DNA from: Streptococcus mitis
Lineage (GTDB): Bacteria; Bacillota; Bacilli; Lactobacillales; Streptococcaceae
Assembly: GCF_016658865.1 (NCBI RefSeq)
Contig: NZ_CP067992.1
Span: 1,507,001 to 1,571,000 of the forward strand
DNA length: 64,000 nt
Reading direction: 5' to 3'
Shown: positions 7,929 through 17,179 of the stretch, piece after piece
Numbering within the stretch: the stretch's first letter is position 1
Layout: each line of letters starts with the position of its first letter
Notes under the pieces: generated by a model
What the model was told of the DNA's origin: nothing
What the model saw: the letters and a program-made list of their open reading frames with translations, nothing else
The model's database searches: none
Position numbers and translations under genes: made by a program

Positions 7929-9272
7929 ATGAAATTAAAAACTACTTTGGGCCTTCTTGCTGGGCGTTCTTCCCACTTCATTTTAAGCCGTCTTGGCCGA
8001 GGGAGTACGCTTCCAGGAAAACTTGCCCTTCAATTTGATAAAGATATTTTACAAAACCTAGCTAAGAACTACGAGATTGTCGTGGTCACTGGAACCAATG
8101 GAAAAACCTTGACAACTGCCCTCACTGTCGGCATTTTAAAAGAGGTTTATGGTCAAGTTCTGACCAACCCAAGCGGTGCCAACATGATTACAGGAATTGC
8201 GACAACCTTCTTAACAGCCAAATCTTCTAAAACTGGGAAAAATATTGCCGTCCTAGAGATTGACGAAGCAAGTCTATCTCGTATCTGTGACTATATCCAG
8301 CCAAGCTTATTTGTTATCACGAATATCTTCCGTGACCAGATGGACCGATATGGTGAGATTTACACTACTTACAAGATGATTTTGGATGCTATTCGTAAGG
8401 TACCTACGGCTACTGTTCTCCTAAATGGTGACAGTCCTCTTTTCTACAAGCCAGCTATTCCAAATCCTGTAGAGTATTTTGGTTTTGACTTGGAGAAAGG
8501 TCCAGCCCAGCTGGCTCACTATAATACAGAAGGGATTCTTTGTCCTGACTGCCAAGGAATCCTCAAATATGAGCATAATACCTATGCAAACTTGGGTGCC
8601 TATATCTGTGAAGGCTGCGGATGTAAACGTCCTGATCTCGACTATCGCTTGACAGAACTAGTTGAGTTGACCAACAATCGCTCTCGCTTTATCATTGACG
8701 GACAAGAATATGGTATCCAAATCGGTGGTCTCTACAATATCTACAACGCCCTAGCAGCGGTTGCCATCGCCCGTTTCCTCGGTGCAGATTCACAACTCAT
8801 CAAGCAGGGATTTGATAAGAGCCGTGCAGTCTTTGGACGCCAAGAAACCTTCCATATCGGTGACAAGGAATGTACCCTCGTCTTGATTAAAAATCCAGTC
8901 GGTGCAACTCAAGCTATCGAAATGATTAAACTAGCACCTTATCCATTTAGTCTATCTGTTCTCCTAAATGCCAACTATGCAGATGGAATTGATACCAGCT
9001 GGATCTGGGATGCTGATTTTGAACAAATCACTGAGATGGACATCCCTGAAATCAACGCTGGCGGTGTTCGTCATTCTGAAATCGCTCGTCGTCTACGAGT
9101 AACAGGCTATCCAGCTGAAAAAATCACTGAAACAAGTAGTCTGGAACAAGTTCTTAAGACCATTGAGAACCAAGACTGCAAGCATGCTTATATTCTAGCT
9201 ACCTATACTGCTATGCTGGAATTCCGCGAACTGCTGGCTAGTCGTCAGATTGTTAGAAAGGAGATGAACTAA
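7929..9272 (+). CDS. murT: Lipid II isoglutaminyl synthase, MurT subunit
   Basis: The 447-residue Mur-ligase-like ATPase amidates D-Glu of lipid II to D-isoglutamine together with GatD. The ATP-binding [12 protein letters not shown] lies at about 54-65. A Cys4 zinc ribbon (CPDC...CEGCGC, about 203-227) is inserted in the central domain, as in known MurT. The C-terminal DUF1727 domain is present. Its stop codon overlaps the gatD start, so the subunits are coupled. The N-terminus [13 protein letters not shown] matches the pneumococcal protein as I remember it, so I keep this start although it falls at the predicted transcription start. Peptidoglycan amidation is needed for efficient cross-linking in this genus. 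Confidence 0.95.
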   Translation: MKLKTTLGLLAGRSSHFILSRLGRGSTLPGKLALQFDKDILQNLAKNYEIVVVTGTNGKTLTTALTVGILKEVYGQVLTNPSGANMITGIATTFLTAKSSKTGKNIAVLEIDEASLSRICDYIQPSLFVITNIFRDQMDRYGEIYTTYKMILDAIRKVPTATVLLNGDSPLFYKPAIPNPVEYFGFDLEKGPAQLAHYNTEGILCPDCQGILKYEHNTYANLGAYICEGCGCKRPDLDYRLTELVELTNNRSRFIIDGQEYGIQIGGLYNIYNALAAVAIARFLGADSQLIKQGFDKSRAVFGRQETFHIGDKECTLVLIKNPVGATQAIEMIKLAPYPFSLSVLLNANYADGIDTSWIWDADFEQITEMDIPEINAGGVRHSEIARRLRVTGYPAEKITETSSLEQVLKTIENQDCKHAYILATYTAMLEFRELLASRQIVRKEMN

Positions 9273-10054
9273 TGGTTTATACTTCACTTTCCTCAAAAGC
9301 TGGCAATTACCCCTATCAGATCAACATTGCCCACCTATACGGAAATCTCATGAATACCTACGGGGACAATGGAAACATCCTCATGCTCAAGTATGTGGCT
9401 GAAAAACTGGGAGCCCATGTGACGGTTGACATCGTTTCACTTCATGATGATTTTGATGAAAATCACTACGACATCGCCTTTTTCGGTGGCGGTCAAGACT
9501 TTGAACAAAGTATTATTGCAGACGACCTACCTGCTAAAAAAGAGAGCATTGACAACTACATACAAAACGACGGTGTGGTCCTCGCTATCTGCGGTGGTTT
9601 CCAACTATTGGGTCAATATTATATTGAAGCTTCAGGGAGACGTATCGAAGGGCTAGGTGTCATGGGCCACTACACGCTCAACCAGACCAATAACCGTTTT
9701 ATCGGGGACATCAAGATTCACAATGAAGATTTCAATGAAACCTACTATGGATTTGAAAATCACCAGGGCCGTACCTTCCTCTCAGATGACCAAAAACCAC
9801 TGGGACAGGTTGTCTATGGAAATGGAAACAATGAAGAAAAGGTTGGTGAAGGGGTTCATTATAAGAATGTCTTTGGTTCCTACTTCCACGGGCCTATCCT
9901 CTCTCGTAATGCCAATCTGGCCTATCGCCTAGTCACTACTGCCCTCAAGAAGAAATATGGTCAGGACATCCAACTCCCTGCCTATGAAGACATTCTCAGC
10001 CAAGAAATCGCTGAAGAATACAGCGACGTCAAAAGCAAGGCTGACTTTTCTTAA
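9272..10054 (+). CDS. gatD: Lipid II isoglutaminyl synthase, glutamine amidotransferase subunit GatD
   Basis: The 260-residue class I-like amidotransferase (CobB/CobQ type) releases ammonia from glutamine for MurT. The nucleophile is Cys107 in [11 protein letters not shown], and a likely catalytic His sits in [12 protein letters not shown]. The start overlaps the murT stop by one base, with an SD AAAGGAG in the murT end. A hairpin terminator follows, so murT-gatD is a two-gene operon. The older CobQ-like name in many annotations is misleading. Confidence 0.95.
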   Translation: MVYTSLSSKAGNYPYQINIAHLYGNLMNTYGDNGNILMLKYVAEKLGAHVTVDIVSLHDDFDENHYDIAFFGGGQDFEQSIIADDLPAKKESIDNYIQNDGVVLAICGGFQLLGQYYIEASGRRIEGLGVMGHYTLNQTNNRFIGDIKIHNEDFNETYYGFENHQGRTFLSDDQKPLGQVVYGNGNNEEKVGEGVHYKNVFGSYFHGPILSRNANLAYRLVTTALKKKYGQDIQLPAYEDILSQEIAEEYSDVKSKADFS

Positions 10055-10073
10055 ACAAGGTAAAACTATATCA

Positions 10074-10105
10074 AAGAACTCCGTTATCTTGTCGGAGTTC
10101 TTTTT
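10074..10105 (+). terminator. Terminator of murT-gatD
   Basis: AAGAACTCCG pairs with CGGAGTTCTT and is followed by TTTTT. Confidence 0.88.
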
Positions 10106-10181
10106 GACTTTTCTTTTACCCTTCTCCCTTGCATTTTCTCTCATTTTTTGCCAAAATAGAGGGGTAGAAAGAAGGTAGCAT

Positions 10182-11264
10182 ATGTCTAAATTACAACAAA
10201 TCGTAACATATCTTGAATCAGAAAAACTAGACGTCGCTGTCGTATCTGACCCCGTCACAATCAATTACCTCACTGGCTTTTACAGTGATCCCCATGAACG
10301 CCAAATGTTCCTTTTTGTCCTAGCAAATCAGGAACCTCTCCTCTTTGTCCCAGCCCTTGAAGTAGAACGTGCTACTAGCACTGTTTCCTTCCCAGTTGTG
10401 GGCTATGTGGATTCTGAAAATCCATGGCAAAAAATGAAACATGCTCTTCCTCAACTTGACTTCAAACGTGTCGCTGTTGAGTTTGACAATCTTATCTTGA
10501 CCAAATATCATGGTTTAAAAACCGTTTTTGAAACTGCTGAGTTTGAAAACCTCACACCTCGTATCCAACGCATGCGCCTCATCAAATCAGCTGACGAAGT
10601 GCAAAAAATGATGGTTGCAGGTCTCTATGCGGACAAGGCTGTTAAAGTGGGGTTTGACAATATTTCTCTTGATAAGACGGAGACAGATATCATCGCTCAA
10701 ATCGACTTTGCCATGAAACGTGAAGGCTATGAAATGAGTTTTGATACCATGGTCTTGACTGGTGATAATGCTGCAAATCCACACGGTATTCCAGCAGCTA
10801 ATAAGGTTGAAAATGATGCTCTTCTCCTCTTTGACCTCGGTGTTCTGGTCAACGGCTATGCGTCAGATATGACTCGTACAGTCGCTGTTGGTAAACCTGA
10901 CCAATTCAAGAAAGACATTTATAACTTGACTCTTGAAGCCCAACAAGCTGCTCTTGACTTTATCAAGCCAGGTGTGACTGCCCATGAAGTGGACCGCGCT
11001 GCCCGTGAAGTCATCGAAAAAGCTGGTTACGGTGAGTACTTCAACCACCGTCTTGGTCATGGTATCGGTATGGATGTCCACGAATTCCCATCCATCATGG
11101 AAGGAAACGACATGGTCATCGAAGAAGGCATGTGCTTCTCTGTTGAACCAGGTATCTATATCCCTGGTAAAGTTGGTGTCCGTATTGAAGACTGTGGTGT
11201 TGTTACCAAGGATGGCTTTGACCTCTTTACAAGCACCAGCAAAGACTTGCTTTATTTTGATTAA
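10182..11264 (+). CDS. pepQ: Xaa-Pro dipeptidase (prolidase), M24 family
   Basis: The 360-residue M24 'pita-bread' metallopeptidase cleaves Xaa-Pro dipeptides. The N-terminal creatinase-like domain spans about 1-130. The catalytic domain has the five metal ligands: Asp in LLLFDLG, Asp in GYASDMTRT, His in HRLGHGIGMDVHE, Glu in CFSVEPGIY and Glu in RIEDCGVV. The length is typical of PepQ. The ribosome site is GAAGGTAG. It is a single gene, followed by a RUP repeat and then a shared bidirectional terminator. Confidence 0.93.
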   Translation: MSKLQQIVTYLESEKLDVAVVSDPVTINYLTGFYSDPHERQMFLFVLANQEPLLFVPALEVERATSTVSFPVVGYVDSENPWQKMKHALPQLDFKRVAVEFDNLILTKYHGLKTVFETAEFENLTPRIQRMRLIKSADEVQKMMVAGLYADKAVKVGFDNISLDKTETDIIAQIDFAMKREGYEMSFDTMVLTGDNAANPHGIPAANKVENDALLLFDLGVLVNGYASDMTRTVAVGKPDQFKKDIYNLTLEAQQAALDFIKPGVTAHEVDRAAREVIEKAGYGEYFNHRLGHGIGMDVHEFPSIMEGNDMVIEEGMCFSVEPGIYIPGKVGVRIEDCGVVTKDGFDLFTSTSKDLLYFD

Positions 11265-11274
11265 TATTCATCTA

Positions 11275-11425
11275 ATACTCAATGAAAATCAAAGAGCAAA
11301 CTAGGAAACTAGCCGCAGGTTGCTCAAAACACTGTTTTGAGGTTGTAGATAAGACTGATGAAGTCAGTAACCATATCTACGGCAAGACGATGTTGACGCG
11401 GTTTGAAGAGATTTTTGAAGAGTAT
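11275..11425. repeat. RUP-type repeat, long variant
   Basis: The ends read ATACTCAATGAAAATCAAAG and, inverted, ATACTC plus TTCAAAAATC. They match the terminal inverted repeats of the four other copies in this window. The interior is longer (151 bp against about 105) and contains an AAAACACTGTTTTGAGGTTG and CTGATGAAGTCAG segment not present in the others. RUPs are non-coding, probably trans-mobilised by an IS630-type transposase. Confidence 0.8.
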
Positions 11426-11443
11426 AAAATCTTCCCACAATAA

Positions 11444-11487
11444 AACGCATAGTATCAAGTTTTCAACACCTGATACTATGCGTTTTT
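11444..11487. terminator. Bidirectional terminator between pepQ and the ECF gene
   Basis: AACGCATAGTATCA pairs perfectly with TGATACTATGCGTT, with A and T tracts on the two sides, serving the convergent genes. Confidence 0.85.
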
Positions 11488-11517
11488 CTTATTTGAAAGA
11501 CTTTTGACTCAGTCTCT

Positions 11518-11979
11518 TTACTTAATCTTCTTGATACTTTGACTAAGAATAAATCCTACAATCATCCCTACTATATTTTGCATGAAATTTGGTAGAATTT
11601 CTGGTAGGGCTGATGCCCAGCCATTCATCAAAGTAGAACCCAAGGCGTAACCCCCTACCATGGCAATCGTTGCTAAGATAAGGCCTAACCACTGAGTTTT
11701 TCCTTTAAATCCTGCGAAAAATCCCTGCAAGCCATGGTTGACCAAGCTAAAGAACATCCACTGAGGATAGCCTGATAAGAGGTCAATCAAGAAACCTGCT
11801 AGTCCTCCGACTACAGCCCCTTCGCGACTACCAAAGTAGAAGGCCGTAAAGAAGACACCCGCATCTAAAAGAGTTAGAATGCCTGTCGGTGTTGGAATTT
11901 TTAAGAAATAACCTAAAACCACAGAGAGGGCGGTTAATAGGGATACAAGGGCGATTTTAGTTGTTTTGGTTTGCTTCAT
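11518..11979 (-). CDS. ECF transporter substrate-binding (S) component, probably for vitamin B6
   Basis: The 153-residue membrane protein has about five to six hydrophobic segments, starting ALVSLLTALSVVLGYFLKI. It shows the small-molecule S-component character of energy-coupling factor transporters. No EcfA/EcfT genes are near, so it would use the shared group II module encoded elsewhere. It overlaps pdxK by 23 bases and is last in the truA-pdxK-ECF unit. The kinase neighbour suggests a pyridoxine/pyridoxal substrate (PdxU-like); a thiamine precursor (ThiW-like) is the alternative. The family is fairly sure and the substrate inferred. Confidence 0.75.
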   Translation of the reverse strand: MKQTKTTKIALVSLLTALSVVLGYFLKIPTPTGILTLLDAGVFFTAFYFGSREGAVVGGLAGFLIDLLSGYPQWMFFSLVNHGLQGFFAGFKGKTQWLGLILATIAMVGGYALGSTLMNGWASALPEILPNFMQNIVGMIVGFILSQSIKKIK

Positions 11980-12730
11980 ATTGTCTTACTCCATACTGAT
12001 CTGCTTGTGCGATGGCACGGTAAACGAAAGCCTTAGAGCTTTCTACTGCTGCTAAAAGTTCATCACCTTTAACCAAGTTACTGGCAATGCTTGAGGCAAA
12101 GGTACAACCTGCACCAGCATTTTGCCCTTGGATAACAGGATTTTCTAGGACTGTAAAGTTTTGTCCATCATAAAAGACATCCACAGCCTTGTCCTGACTA
12201 AGGCGATTGCCTCCCTTGATAATGACTGCTGGCGCTCCTAAGTCATGCAATTTCTGAGCTGCAGTTTTCATGTCTTCCAAGGTTTTAATTTCCTGACCTG
12301 CCAATAATTCTGCTTCAGGAAGATTAGGCGTAATCACACTGACATAAGGGAAGAAGCGAATCAATTCTTGGCAGAGTTCACTTACAGCTACGTCGTGTGT
12401 TTCCTTGCAAACCAAGACAGGATCCAGAACCACAGGCACTCCTGGGCGTTGTTTGATAAAGTCCAAAGCCTTCTCAGCCACACTGACAGTAGGAAGAAGA
12501 CCAATCTTAATTCCCCCAAACTCCACATCACGCAAGCTATCTAATTCATGTTGAAAAATGGCATCGTCAGTTGGAAAGACTTCAAAGCCCTTTTCCGTCA
12601 AGGCTGTCAAGCAAGTCACTGCTACAAAGCCATGCAAGCCGTTCAAGTTATAGGTAGCCAAATCAGCTGACAGGCCACCACCACTAAAAATATCATTCCC
12701 AGAAAGTGCTAAAATACGATTATTCTTCAT
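11957..12730 (-). CDS. pdxK: Pyridoxine/pyridoxal kinase of the ThiD family
   Basis: The 257-residue ribokinase-fold kinase (PfkB/ThiD type) begins [29 protein letters not shown]. The substrate-binding N-terminus, the [10 protein letters not shown] segment and the anion-hole region [18 protein letters not shown], with its catalytic position near the GAGC motif, are visible. ThiD-like proteins with Cys in this motif are often pyridoxal kinases, and no other thiamine genes are nearby. It overlaps truA by 11 bases and the ECF gene by 23 bases, a tight operon. HMP kinase activity cannot be excluded. Confidence 0.78.
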   Translation of the reverse strand: MKNNRILALSGNDIFSGGGLSADLATYNLNGLHGFVAVTCLTALTEKGFEVFPTDDAIFQHELDSLRDVEFGGIKIGLLPTVSVAEKALDFIKQRPGVPVVLDPVLVCKETHDVAVSELCQELIRFFPYVSVITPNLPEAELLAGQEIKTLEDMKTAAQKLHDLGAPAVIIKGGNRLSQDKAVDVFYDGQNFTVLENPVIQGQNAGAGCTFASSIASNLVKGDELLAAVESSKAFVYRAIAQADQYGVRQYEANQNN

Positions 12731-13469
12731 AACGAATCTCCTTTAAATATAAACCATTTGGTGCTGCAGTGGGACCTGCAAGCTGCCTGTCCTTTTTCTC
12801 CAAGATGAGGTCAATCTGCTCTACTGGCATACGGTTGTTGCCGATTTTGAGCAGCGTCCCCACCATATTGCGGATCTGCTTATACAAGAAACCATTTCCT
12901 GAAAAGGTAAAGGTCAAAAACTGACCTGTCTCATTAACTGTTAAACTAGCTTCTGTGATGGTTCGAACCTTATCCTCTACACTAGTCCCAGAGGCTGTAA
13001 AGCCAGTGAAATCATGGGTTCCCTCTAACTTTTTGATTGCAATCTGCATGCGTTCCACATCGAGTGAATAGGGAAAGTGAGTGGCATAGTGACGGCGCAT
13101 AGGATTCTTGGGACGGCCCCTATCCACGATAAACTCATAGGTCTTACTGTGCTTGGCATAACGGCAATGAAAATCATCCGCCACAAGCTCAATCGAAATC
13201 ACATCAATATCTTCAGGGGACTGGGTGTCCAAAGCAAAACGGAGCTTCTCCTCATCCATTTGATAAGGCAGGTCAAAATGAATCACCTGTCCCAGGGCAT
13301 GAACCCCACTATCTGTCCTACCAGCACCGTGAACAGTAATAGCTTGCCCCTTATTTAACCTGGTCAAGGTTTTTTCTATTTCTTCCTGAACGCTACGCGC
13401 ATGGGGCTGGCGTTGAAAGCCCGCAAAGGCGTAACCATCATAGGAAATAGTTGCTTTATATCTCGTCAT
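12720..13469 (-). CDS. truA: tRNA pseudouridine(38-40) synthase TruA
   Basis: The 249-residue protein starts [19 protein letters not shown]. The catalytic Asp lies in [12 protein letters not shown]. The conserved RRHY and later [12 protein letters not shown] segments are present. TruA modifies U38-40 in the anticodon stem-loop. In-frame codons upstream of this ATG (to 13505) add an unlikely 12-residue extension, so I placed the start at 13469. It is first gene of an operon with pdxK and the ECF component. Confidence 0.94.
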   Translation of the reverse strand: MTRYKATISYDGYAFAGFQRQPHARSVQEEIEKTLTRLNKGQAITVHGAGRTDSGVHALGQVIHFDLPYQMDEEKLRFALDTQSPEDIDVISIELVADDFHCRYAKHSKTYEFIVDRGRPKNPMRRHYATHFPYSLDVERMQIAIKKLEGTHDFTGFTASGTSVEDKVRTITEASLTVNETGQFLTFTFSGNGFLYKQIRNMVGTLLKIGNNRMPVEQIDLILEKKDRQLAGPTAAPNGLYLKEIRYEE

Positions 13470-13550
13470 AACTTCTATTTTATCAAGAAAATAATCTGAA
13501 AACAAGGTTCAAAAACAAATATTGTCTGGGTGCAAAATTCACAAAAAGAA

Positions 13551-13574
13551 AAACTTAGGAAACCAATCCTAAGC
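13551..13574 (-). terminator. Terminator overlapping the MFS gene stop codon
   Basis: On the minus strand CTTAGGA and TCCTAAG pair around a short loop, followed by TTTTTCTTTTT. The stem includes the stop codon of the MFS gene. Confidence 0.75.
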
Positions 13575-14720
13575 TCTCTTTTGAAGTAAGTACATGACAA
13601 AGATAGAGGTTACAATCAACCACCCTCCTAAGATACTAAAGACCAACATACCATTGTGACTTAGTAAGCCAATCGCACCTAGAACGAATGGAGTCGTAAA
13701 AGCTCCGAAACTACAGCCTAATACAGCAAATGAAGTTGCTTGATTGAGGAGTTTAGCTGGAATTCGTTCAGAGACCAGTTGAAAGACCGTCGTCAAGGCT
13801 ACACTGTAGGCAAAACCAGCCAGAATACTCCCTGCCACTACCACCCACAAGGATGGAGACAAGGCAATCACAATTTGCCCTAAGCCGAAGGTAATACCAG
13901 ACCAGAGGAGCAATTTTTCCTTAAAGATAGAAATCAAGAAAGAAAAACTCACCCCAGCCACAATCCCGATTAACTGCATGACACTAAGAACAAAACTAGA
14001 TAACTGGGCATCTCCAAGTCCTCTTTCCACCATCAAACTTGGAATACGGATGGTAATAGCTGTATTGGTACAAACTACAACTGCCGCTTCAATAGCTAGG
14101 GTAAAAATCAAGCCTTTCATTTCTCGAGTTAAGCGACTTACTTCCTTCGCTTTTTTCTTGACTTCTTTCTTTTCCTTTCCATAAGGGACAAAGAGCAGAT
14201 AAAGGGTCAGTACCAAAAATCCAGCACTATAGGCTAGGAAGGTAGCTGTCCAACCGAAGGCCAACAATTGGCCGACTGCCAAGGTAATGAGAGAAGCCCC
14301 AACGACCTCTGCAGAACCGCGTAGCCCTAACATCTGAATTCGCGTTTTTCCTTGATAGCGTTCACTGATAATGGAAATGGCCTTGGCATTAATCATCCCA
14401 ACACCCAAACCAAAAAGAATCCGTGTTCCAAAAACAAAGGGGTAGGCTTGATACCAGAAAGGTGCGATTCCACTAAGAGATAATATTAGCAAGCCCAAAC
14501 TAATCTGTAATCGCTCAGGAAATATTTTTTCTAAGAAACCATTTAGTAATAACATAATCATGATTCCAAAGGAAGGCAAGCTCGCCAAGAGCTCAATTTG
14601 TTCCTTAGGATAACCTTGATAATAGTCAAACATGGCTGGCAGAGCACTCGAGATGGAAAAGGATGTAATCAAAACGAGGGAGAGAGCCAAAATACTGGCC
14701 CGTTCTAAAAATTGTTTCAT
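13569..14720 (-). CDS. Major facilitator superfamily transporter (MdfA/CynX-like)
   Basis: The 383-residue protein has about twelve hydrophobic segments in two six-helix halves, joined by a basic cytoplasmic loop (GKEKKEVKKKAKEVSRLTRE, about 180-200). The motif-A-like GTRILFGLGVGMINAKAIS is in the first half. The substrate is unknown; the pattern resembles small drug or cyanate-type MFS porters. It stands alone with its own terminator and lies downstream of, and in the same direction as, the phnA unit. I would not assign a substrate. Confidence 0.82.
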   Translation of the reverse strand: MKQFLERASILALSLVLITSFSISSALPAMFDYYQGYPKEQIELLASLPSFGIMIMLLLNGFLEKIFPERLQISLGLLILSLSGIAPFWYQAYPFVFGTRILFGLGVGMINAKAISIISERYQGKTRIQMLGLRGSAEVVGASLITLAVGQLLAFGWTATFLAYSAGFLVLTLYLLFVPYGKEKKEVKKKAKEVSRLTREMKGLIFTLAIEAAVVVCTNTAITIRIPSLMVERGLGDAQLSSFVLSVMQLIGIVAGVSFSFLISIFKEKLLLWSGITFGLGQIVIALSPSLWVVVAGSILAGFAYSVALTTVFQLVSERIPAKLLNQATSFAVLGCSFGAFTTPFVLGAIGLLSHNGMLVFSILGGWLIVTSIFVMYLLQKRA

Positions 14721-14774
14721 GAAATCTCTTTCTATATTTCTCTTAATCTTCTACTTTTTTGATAGTTATCAAAC

Positions 14775-14820
14775 AGGCAAGAAAAGAAGAAGCCTCTTTA
14801 TTGTATAGACTCCTTCTTAA
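14775..14820 (-). terminator. Possible terminator of the phnA-membrane protein unit
   Basis: On the minus strand AAGAAG...CTTCTT with GAG/CTC-type flanking pairs is followed by a pyrimidine-rich TTTTC tract. It is less regular than the others in the window. Confidence 0.45.
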
Positions 14821-14844
14821 ACTCGAAAATGAATCCCTTGTGTC

Positions 14845-15474
14845 TTAGGATGACTTTCTCTTGGTTTGCTTGATCAAGTAGAAGATAAATCCTGCCACCA
14901 TATAGGCAACAAATATAATCAGACACCACTTGAACACGACATCCCACCCCTTGTTCACATTCAAAAAGAAGTAAGGGAAGGGACTGACCTTAGAATTAGG
15001 AACATCAAGTTTCAGTACCAAGCCATTAAAAAGAGCAAAAATCATATAAAGTAAGGGTAAAATTGTCCACACAACTGGATCCCAGATTTTGTATTGACCC
15101 TGTTTGTCAAAAAAGAGGGTATCTGCTAAAAACCAGAGGGGAACGATATAGTGGCAAAGGAAATTTTCTAGAGTATAGAAATTAGTCGCAATAGGCGCTA
15201 ATAGGAAATGGTAAATCACACAGGTAATCATGATACTCATGGTGACCCCACCTTTTAAGCGCAAGAGGCTTGGCCTTTGCCAGTTTTCACCTAAACGGCT
15301 CATAACCTTTAGGAGATAGAGCGTAAAAATCGCGACTAAAAGGTTGGACAGAACAGTGTAATAGAGAAGCATCCCAAATCCACCATGCTTGGCGATTTCA
15401 AGATAAACTCCCGTAAAAGCCGCTAGAAACAAGAAGATACGGCTATAAAATACAAGTTTGTAGTGCTTTGACAT
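14845..15474 (-). CDS. Pr6Pr-like six-helix membrane protein of unknown function
   Basis: The 209-residue protein has six hydrophobic segments with a short cytoplasmic tail KQTKRKSS. Conserved features include TVLSNLLVAIFTLYLL and a His-rich helix ITCVIYHFLLAP followed by ENFLCHYIVPLWFLADTLFF. This Tyr/His/Asp pattern is typical of the Pr6Pr / FAR-17a-AIG1-like group, whose members include lipid hydrolase homologues. It starts 2 bases after the phnA stop codon, so the two are co-transcribed. No function can be assigned from the sequence. Confidence 0.72.
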   Translation of the reverse strand: MSKHYKLVFYSRIFLFLAAFTGVYLEIAKHGGFGMLLYYTVLSNLLVAIFTLYLLKVMSRLGENWQRPSLLRLKGGVTMSIMITCVIYHFLLAPIATNFYTLENFLCHYIVPLWFLADTLFFDKQGQYKIWDPVVWTILPLLYMIFALFNGLVLKLDVPNSKVSPFPYFFLNVNKGWDVVFKWCLIIFVAYMVAGFIFYLIKQTKRKSS

Positions 15475-15476
15475 GC

Positions 15477-15815
15477 TTAAATTTTCTTCACAAACTCTGA
15501 TTTGAGTTTCATGGCACCGAAGCCATCAATTTTACAGTCGATATTGTGGTCGCCTTCTACGATGCGGATATTTTTCACGCGCGTCCCTTGTTTCAAATCT
15601 TTTGGCGCACCTTTTACTTTCAAGTCCTTGATGAGGGTTACAGTATCACCGTCAGCCAATTTATTCCCGTTGGCATCGATAGCAACAAGGCCCTCTTCTA
15701 CATCTGCAACTTCAGCAGGATTCCACTCATGAGCACACTCTGGGCAAACCAGTAGGGCACCGTCTTCGTAGACATACTCTGAGTTACATTTTGGGCAATT
15801 TGGTAAGTTGTTCAT
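15477..15815 (-). CDS. phnA: PhnA/YjdM-family zinc-ribbon protein
   Basis: The 112-residue protein has an N-terminal Cys4 zinc ribbon (CPKC...CPEC, about 8-29) and a C-terminal SH3-like KOW-type barrel ([45 protein letters not shown]). Despite the name, no phosphonate genes are nearby, and the family's function is unsettled. It is the first gene of a two-gene unit with the downstream membrane protein. Confidence 0.88.
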   Translation of the reverse strand: MNNLPNCPKCNSEYVYEDGALLVCPECAHEWNPAEVADVEEGLVAIDANGNKLADGDTVTLIKDLKVKGAPKDLKQGTRVKNIRIVEGDHNIDCKIDGFGAMKLKSEFVKKI

Positions 15816-15924
15816 GGTTTCTCCTTATCATCATTCACTATTCTTTGAAAATCAAAATTTCTCGAACAGCAACTATTATACCTTAAAATCAGCATTTTGA
15901 CAAATGAGTCGCCGGAGAAGCAAA

Positions 15925-15965
15925 GAAAAAATCATGTAACTTTGTCTGCTACATGATTTTTAAAA
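15925..15965 (-). terminator. Terminator downstream of dpr
   Basis: AAAAATCATGTA pairs with TACATGATTTTT around an 11-base loop. A second weaker dyad (TATCATGAGT/ACTCATGATA, 15972-16003) lies closer to dpr. Confidence 0.75.
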
Positions 15966-16022
15966 GATAGTTTATCATGAGTAGTGATACAGAAACTCAT
16001 GATAGAAAGGGATGCATTTATC

Positions 16023-16541
16023 TTACAAACCTGGTGCTTGTCCAAGTTCTGCGGCAAGCATCCAGATTGTTTTATCAGTTTCAGTTTTAGCATCTGAGAA
16101 GATACCGTTTGTCACATCATCACCCTCTTCATCAGTGACATCCAAACCTTTTTGGAAGAGTTCTGACAAGTAACGGTAGATAGCAAGCACACGTTCCAAG
16201 CTTTCTTCAACATTACGGTATTCACCAGCTTCTTCTTCGATTTCACTATTTTGAAGGAATTCTGTCAATGTAGAGAATGGGCTACCACCAAGTGTAATCA
16301 AGCGTTCGCTGATTTCATCCAATTGGCCATCAAGAGCTTCCATATACTCATCCATTTTTGGATGCCATACAAGGAAACCACGACCACGCATGTACCAATG
16401 CACTTGGTGCAAAGCAACGTGAGCTACATACAAATCAGCAACAGCTTGGTTCAAGACTTCCTTTGTTTTTGCCAATGCTACTGGCGCTGCTTTTGTTAAT
16501 GATGTTACGTCTTTTACTGCTTCTTTTTTCAATTCTACCAT
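16023..16541 (-). CDS. dpr: Dps-like peroxide resistance protein Dpr
   Basis: The 172-residue ferritin-like protein forms dodecamers that oxidise and store iron, protecting these catalase-negative bacteria from H2O2. The inter-subunit ferroxidase ligands are visible: His in HQVHWYMRG, then His and the D/E pair in [22 protein letters not shown]. The basic N-terminal extension (about 20 residues) is typical of streptococcal Dpr. It is monogenic with a strong promoter at 16597-16625. PerR-type control is known in relatives, but I see no clear box. Confidence 0.94.
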   Translation of the reverse strand: MVELKKEAVKDVTSLTKAAPVALAKTKEVLNQAVADLYVAHVALHQVHWYMRGRGFLVWHPKMDEYMEALDGQLDEISERLITLGGSPFSTLTEFLQNSEIEEEAGEYRNVEESLERVLAIYRYLSELFQKGLDVTDEEGDDVTNGIFSDAKTETDKTIWMLAAELGQAPGL

Positions 16542-16596
16542 TTTATTTTACCTCATTCATTATTATTTGTAAGCACTTCTTAGTGTTTACTCTCTT

Positions 16597-16625
16597 AGTA
16601 TACTACTAAGGAAAACCAATAGCAA
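16597..16625 (-). promoter_or_regulatory. dpr promoter
   Basis: Minus strand TTGCTA (16620-16625), a 17-base spacer and TATACT (16597-16602). The leader is about 50 nt. Confidence 0.8.
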
Positions 16626-16786
16626 GCCAAATGACTCACATGAGAAAAGTTGCAATAGACTGATAATTTAAGAAAAGTTTGACATTATTTTATTAGCTGA
16701 TTTAATCAGATTGGCTTGAAAATTGGCTATGGTAAAGATCATAATAAAAAACCTTTCGCTTGGAGTACACTTTCGTGATTTCCCTG

Positions 16787-17100
16787 CTAAATAATCTGTC
16801 CATCCTTAAGAACGAGAATCTTATTTGCTTCTTGAATGGTCGAAAGGCGGTGTGCAATGACAAAGCTGTTCCTTCCTTTCATCAATCGTTTCGTGATTTT
16901 TTGAATCAAGAGTTCCAAACGGGTATCAATAGAGGAAGTCGCTTCATCCAAAATGAGAATTTTAGGATTGTCTAGGAGAGCACGCACGATGGTCAAGAGT
17001 TGTTTTTGCTCGAGGGAAATATTGCTGGAGTCTTGGTTCATCTCCATGTTATAACCACCAGGAAGAGTTCGGATAAAATGGTCTACATTAGCCGCTTTGG
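16787..17100 (-). pseudogene. Remnant of an ABC exporter ATP-binding domain
   Basis: The readable frame gives AANVDHFIRTLPGGYN and then NISLEQKQLLTIVRALL, a degraded signature-motif region. Walker B with D-loop (ILILDEATSSID) and the H-loop (FVIAHRLST) follow, ending at KDGQII and a stop. Walker A, the transmembrane domain and the usual C-terminal end are missing, so this is about 100 residues of a protein that should have about 570. It abuts the tpiA terminator on one side. In pneumococcus I recall lytC at this position. It is non-functional by inference. Confidence 0.8.
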
Positions 17101-17103
17101 TAG

Positions 17104-17133
17104 CAAAAAAGAAAGGACGATATTTGTCCTTTC
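17104..17133 (-). terminator. Terminator of tpiA
   Basis: AAAGGAC pairs with GTCCTTT around a 7-base loop, followed by CTTTTTT on the minus strand. Confidence 0.82.
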
Positions 17134-17179
17134 TCGATCTTAGCTTTTCTTCAACCCAATAATGTTGATAAAGAGTCGA

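Noticed and set aside
15477..15815. Phosphonate utilisation role for PhnA
   Set aside because: No phosphonate transport or C-P lyase genes occur nearby and the family name is historical.
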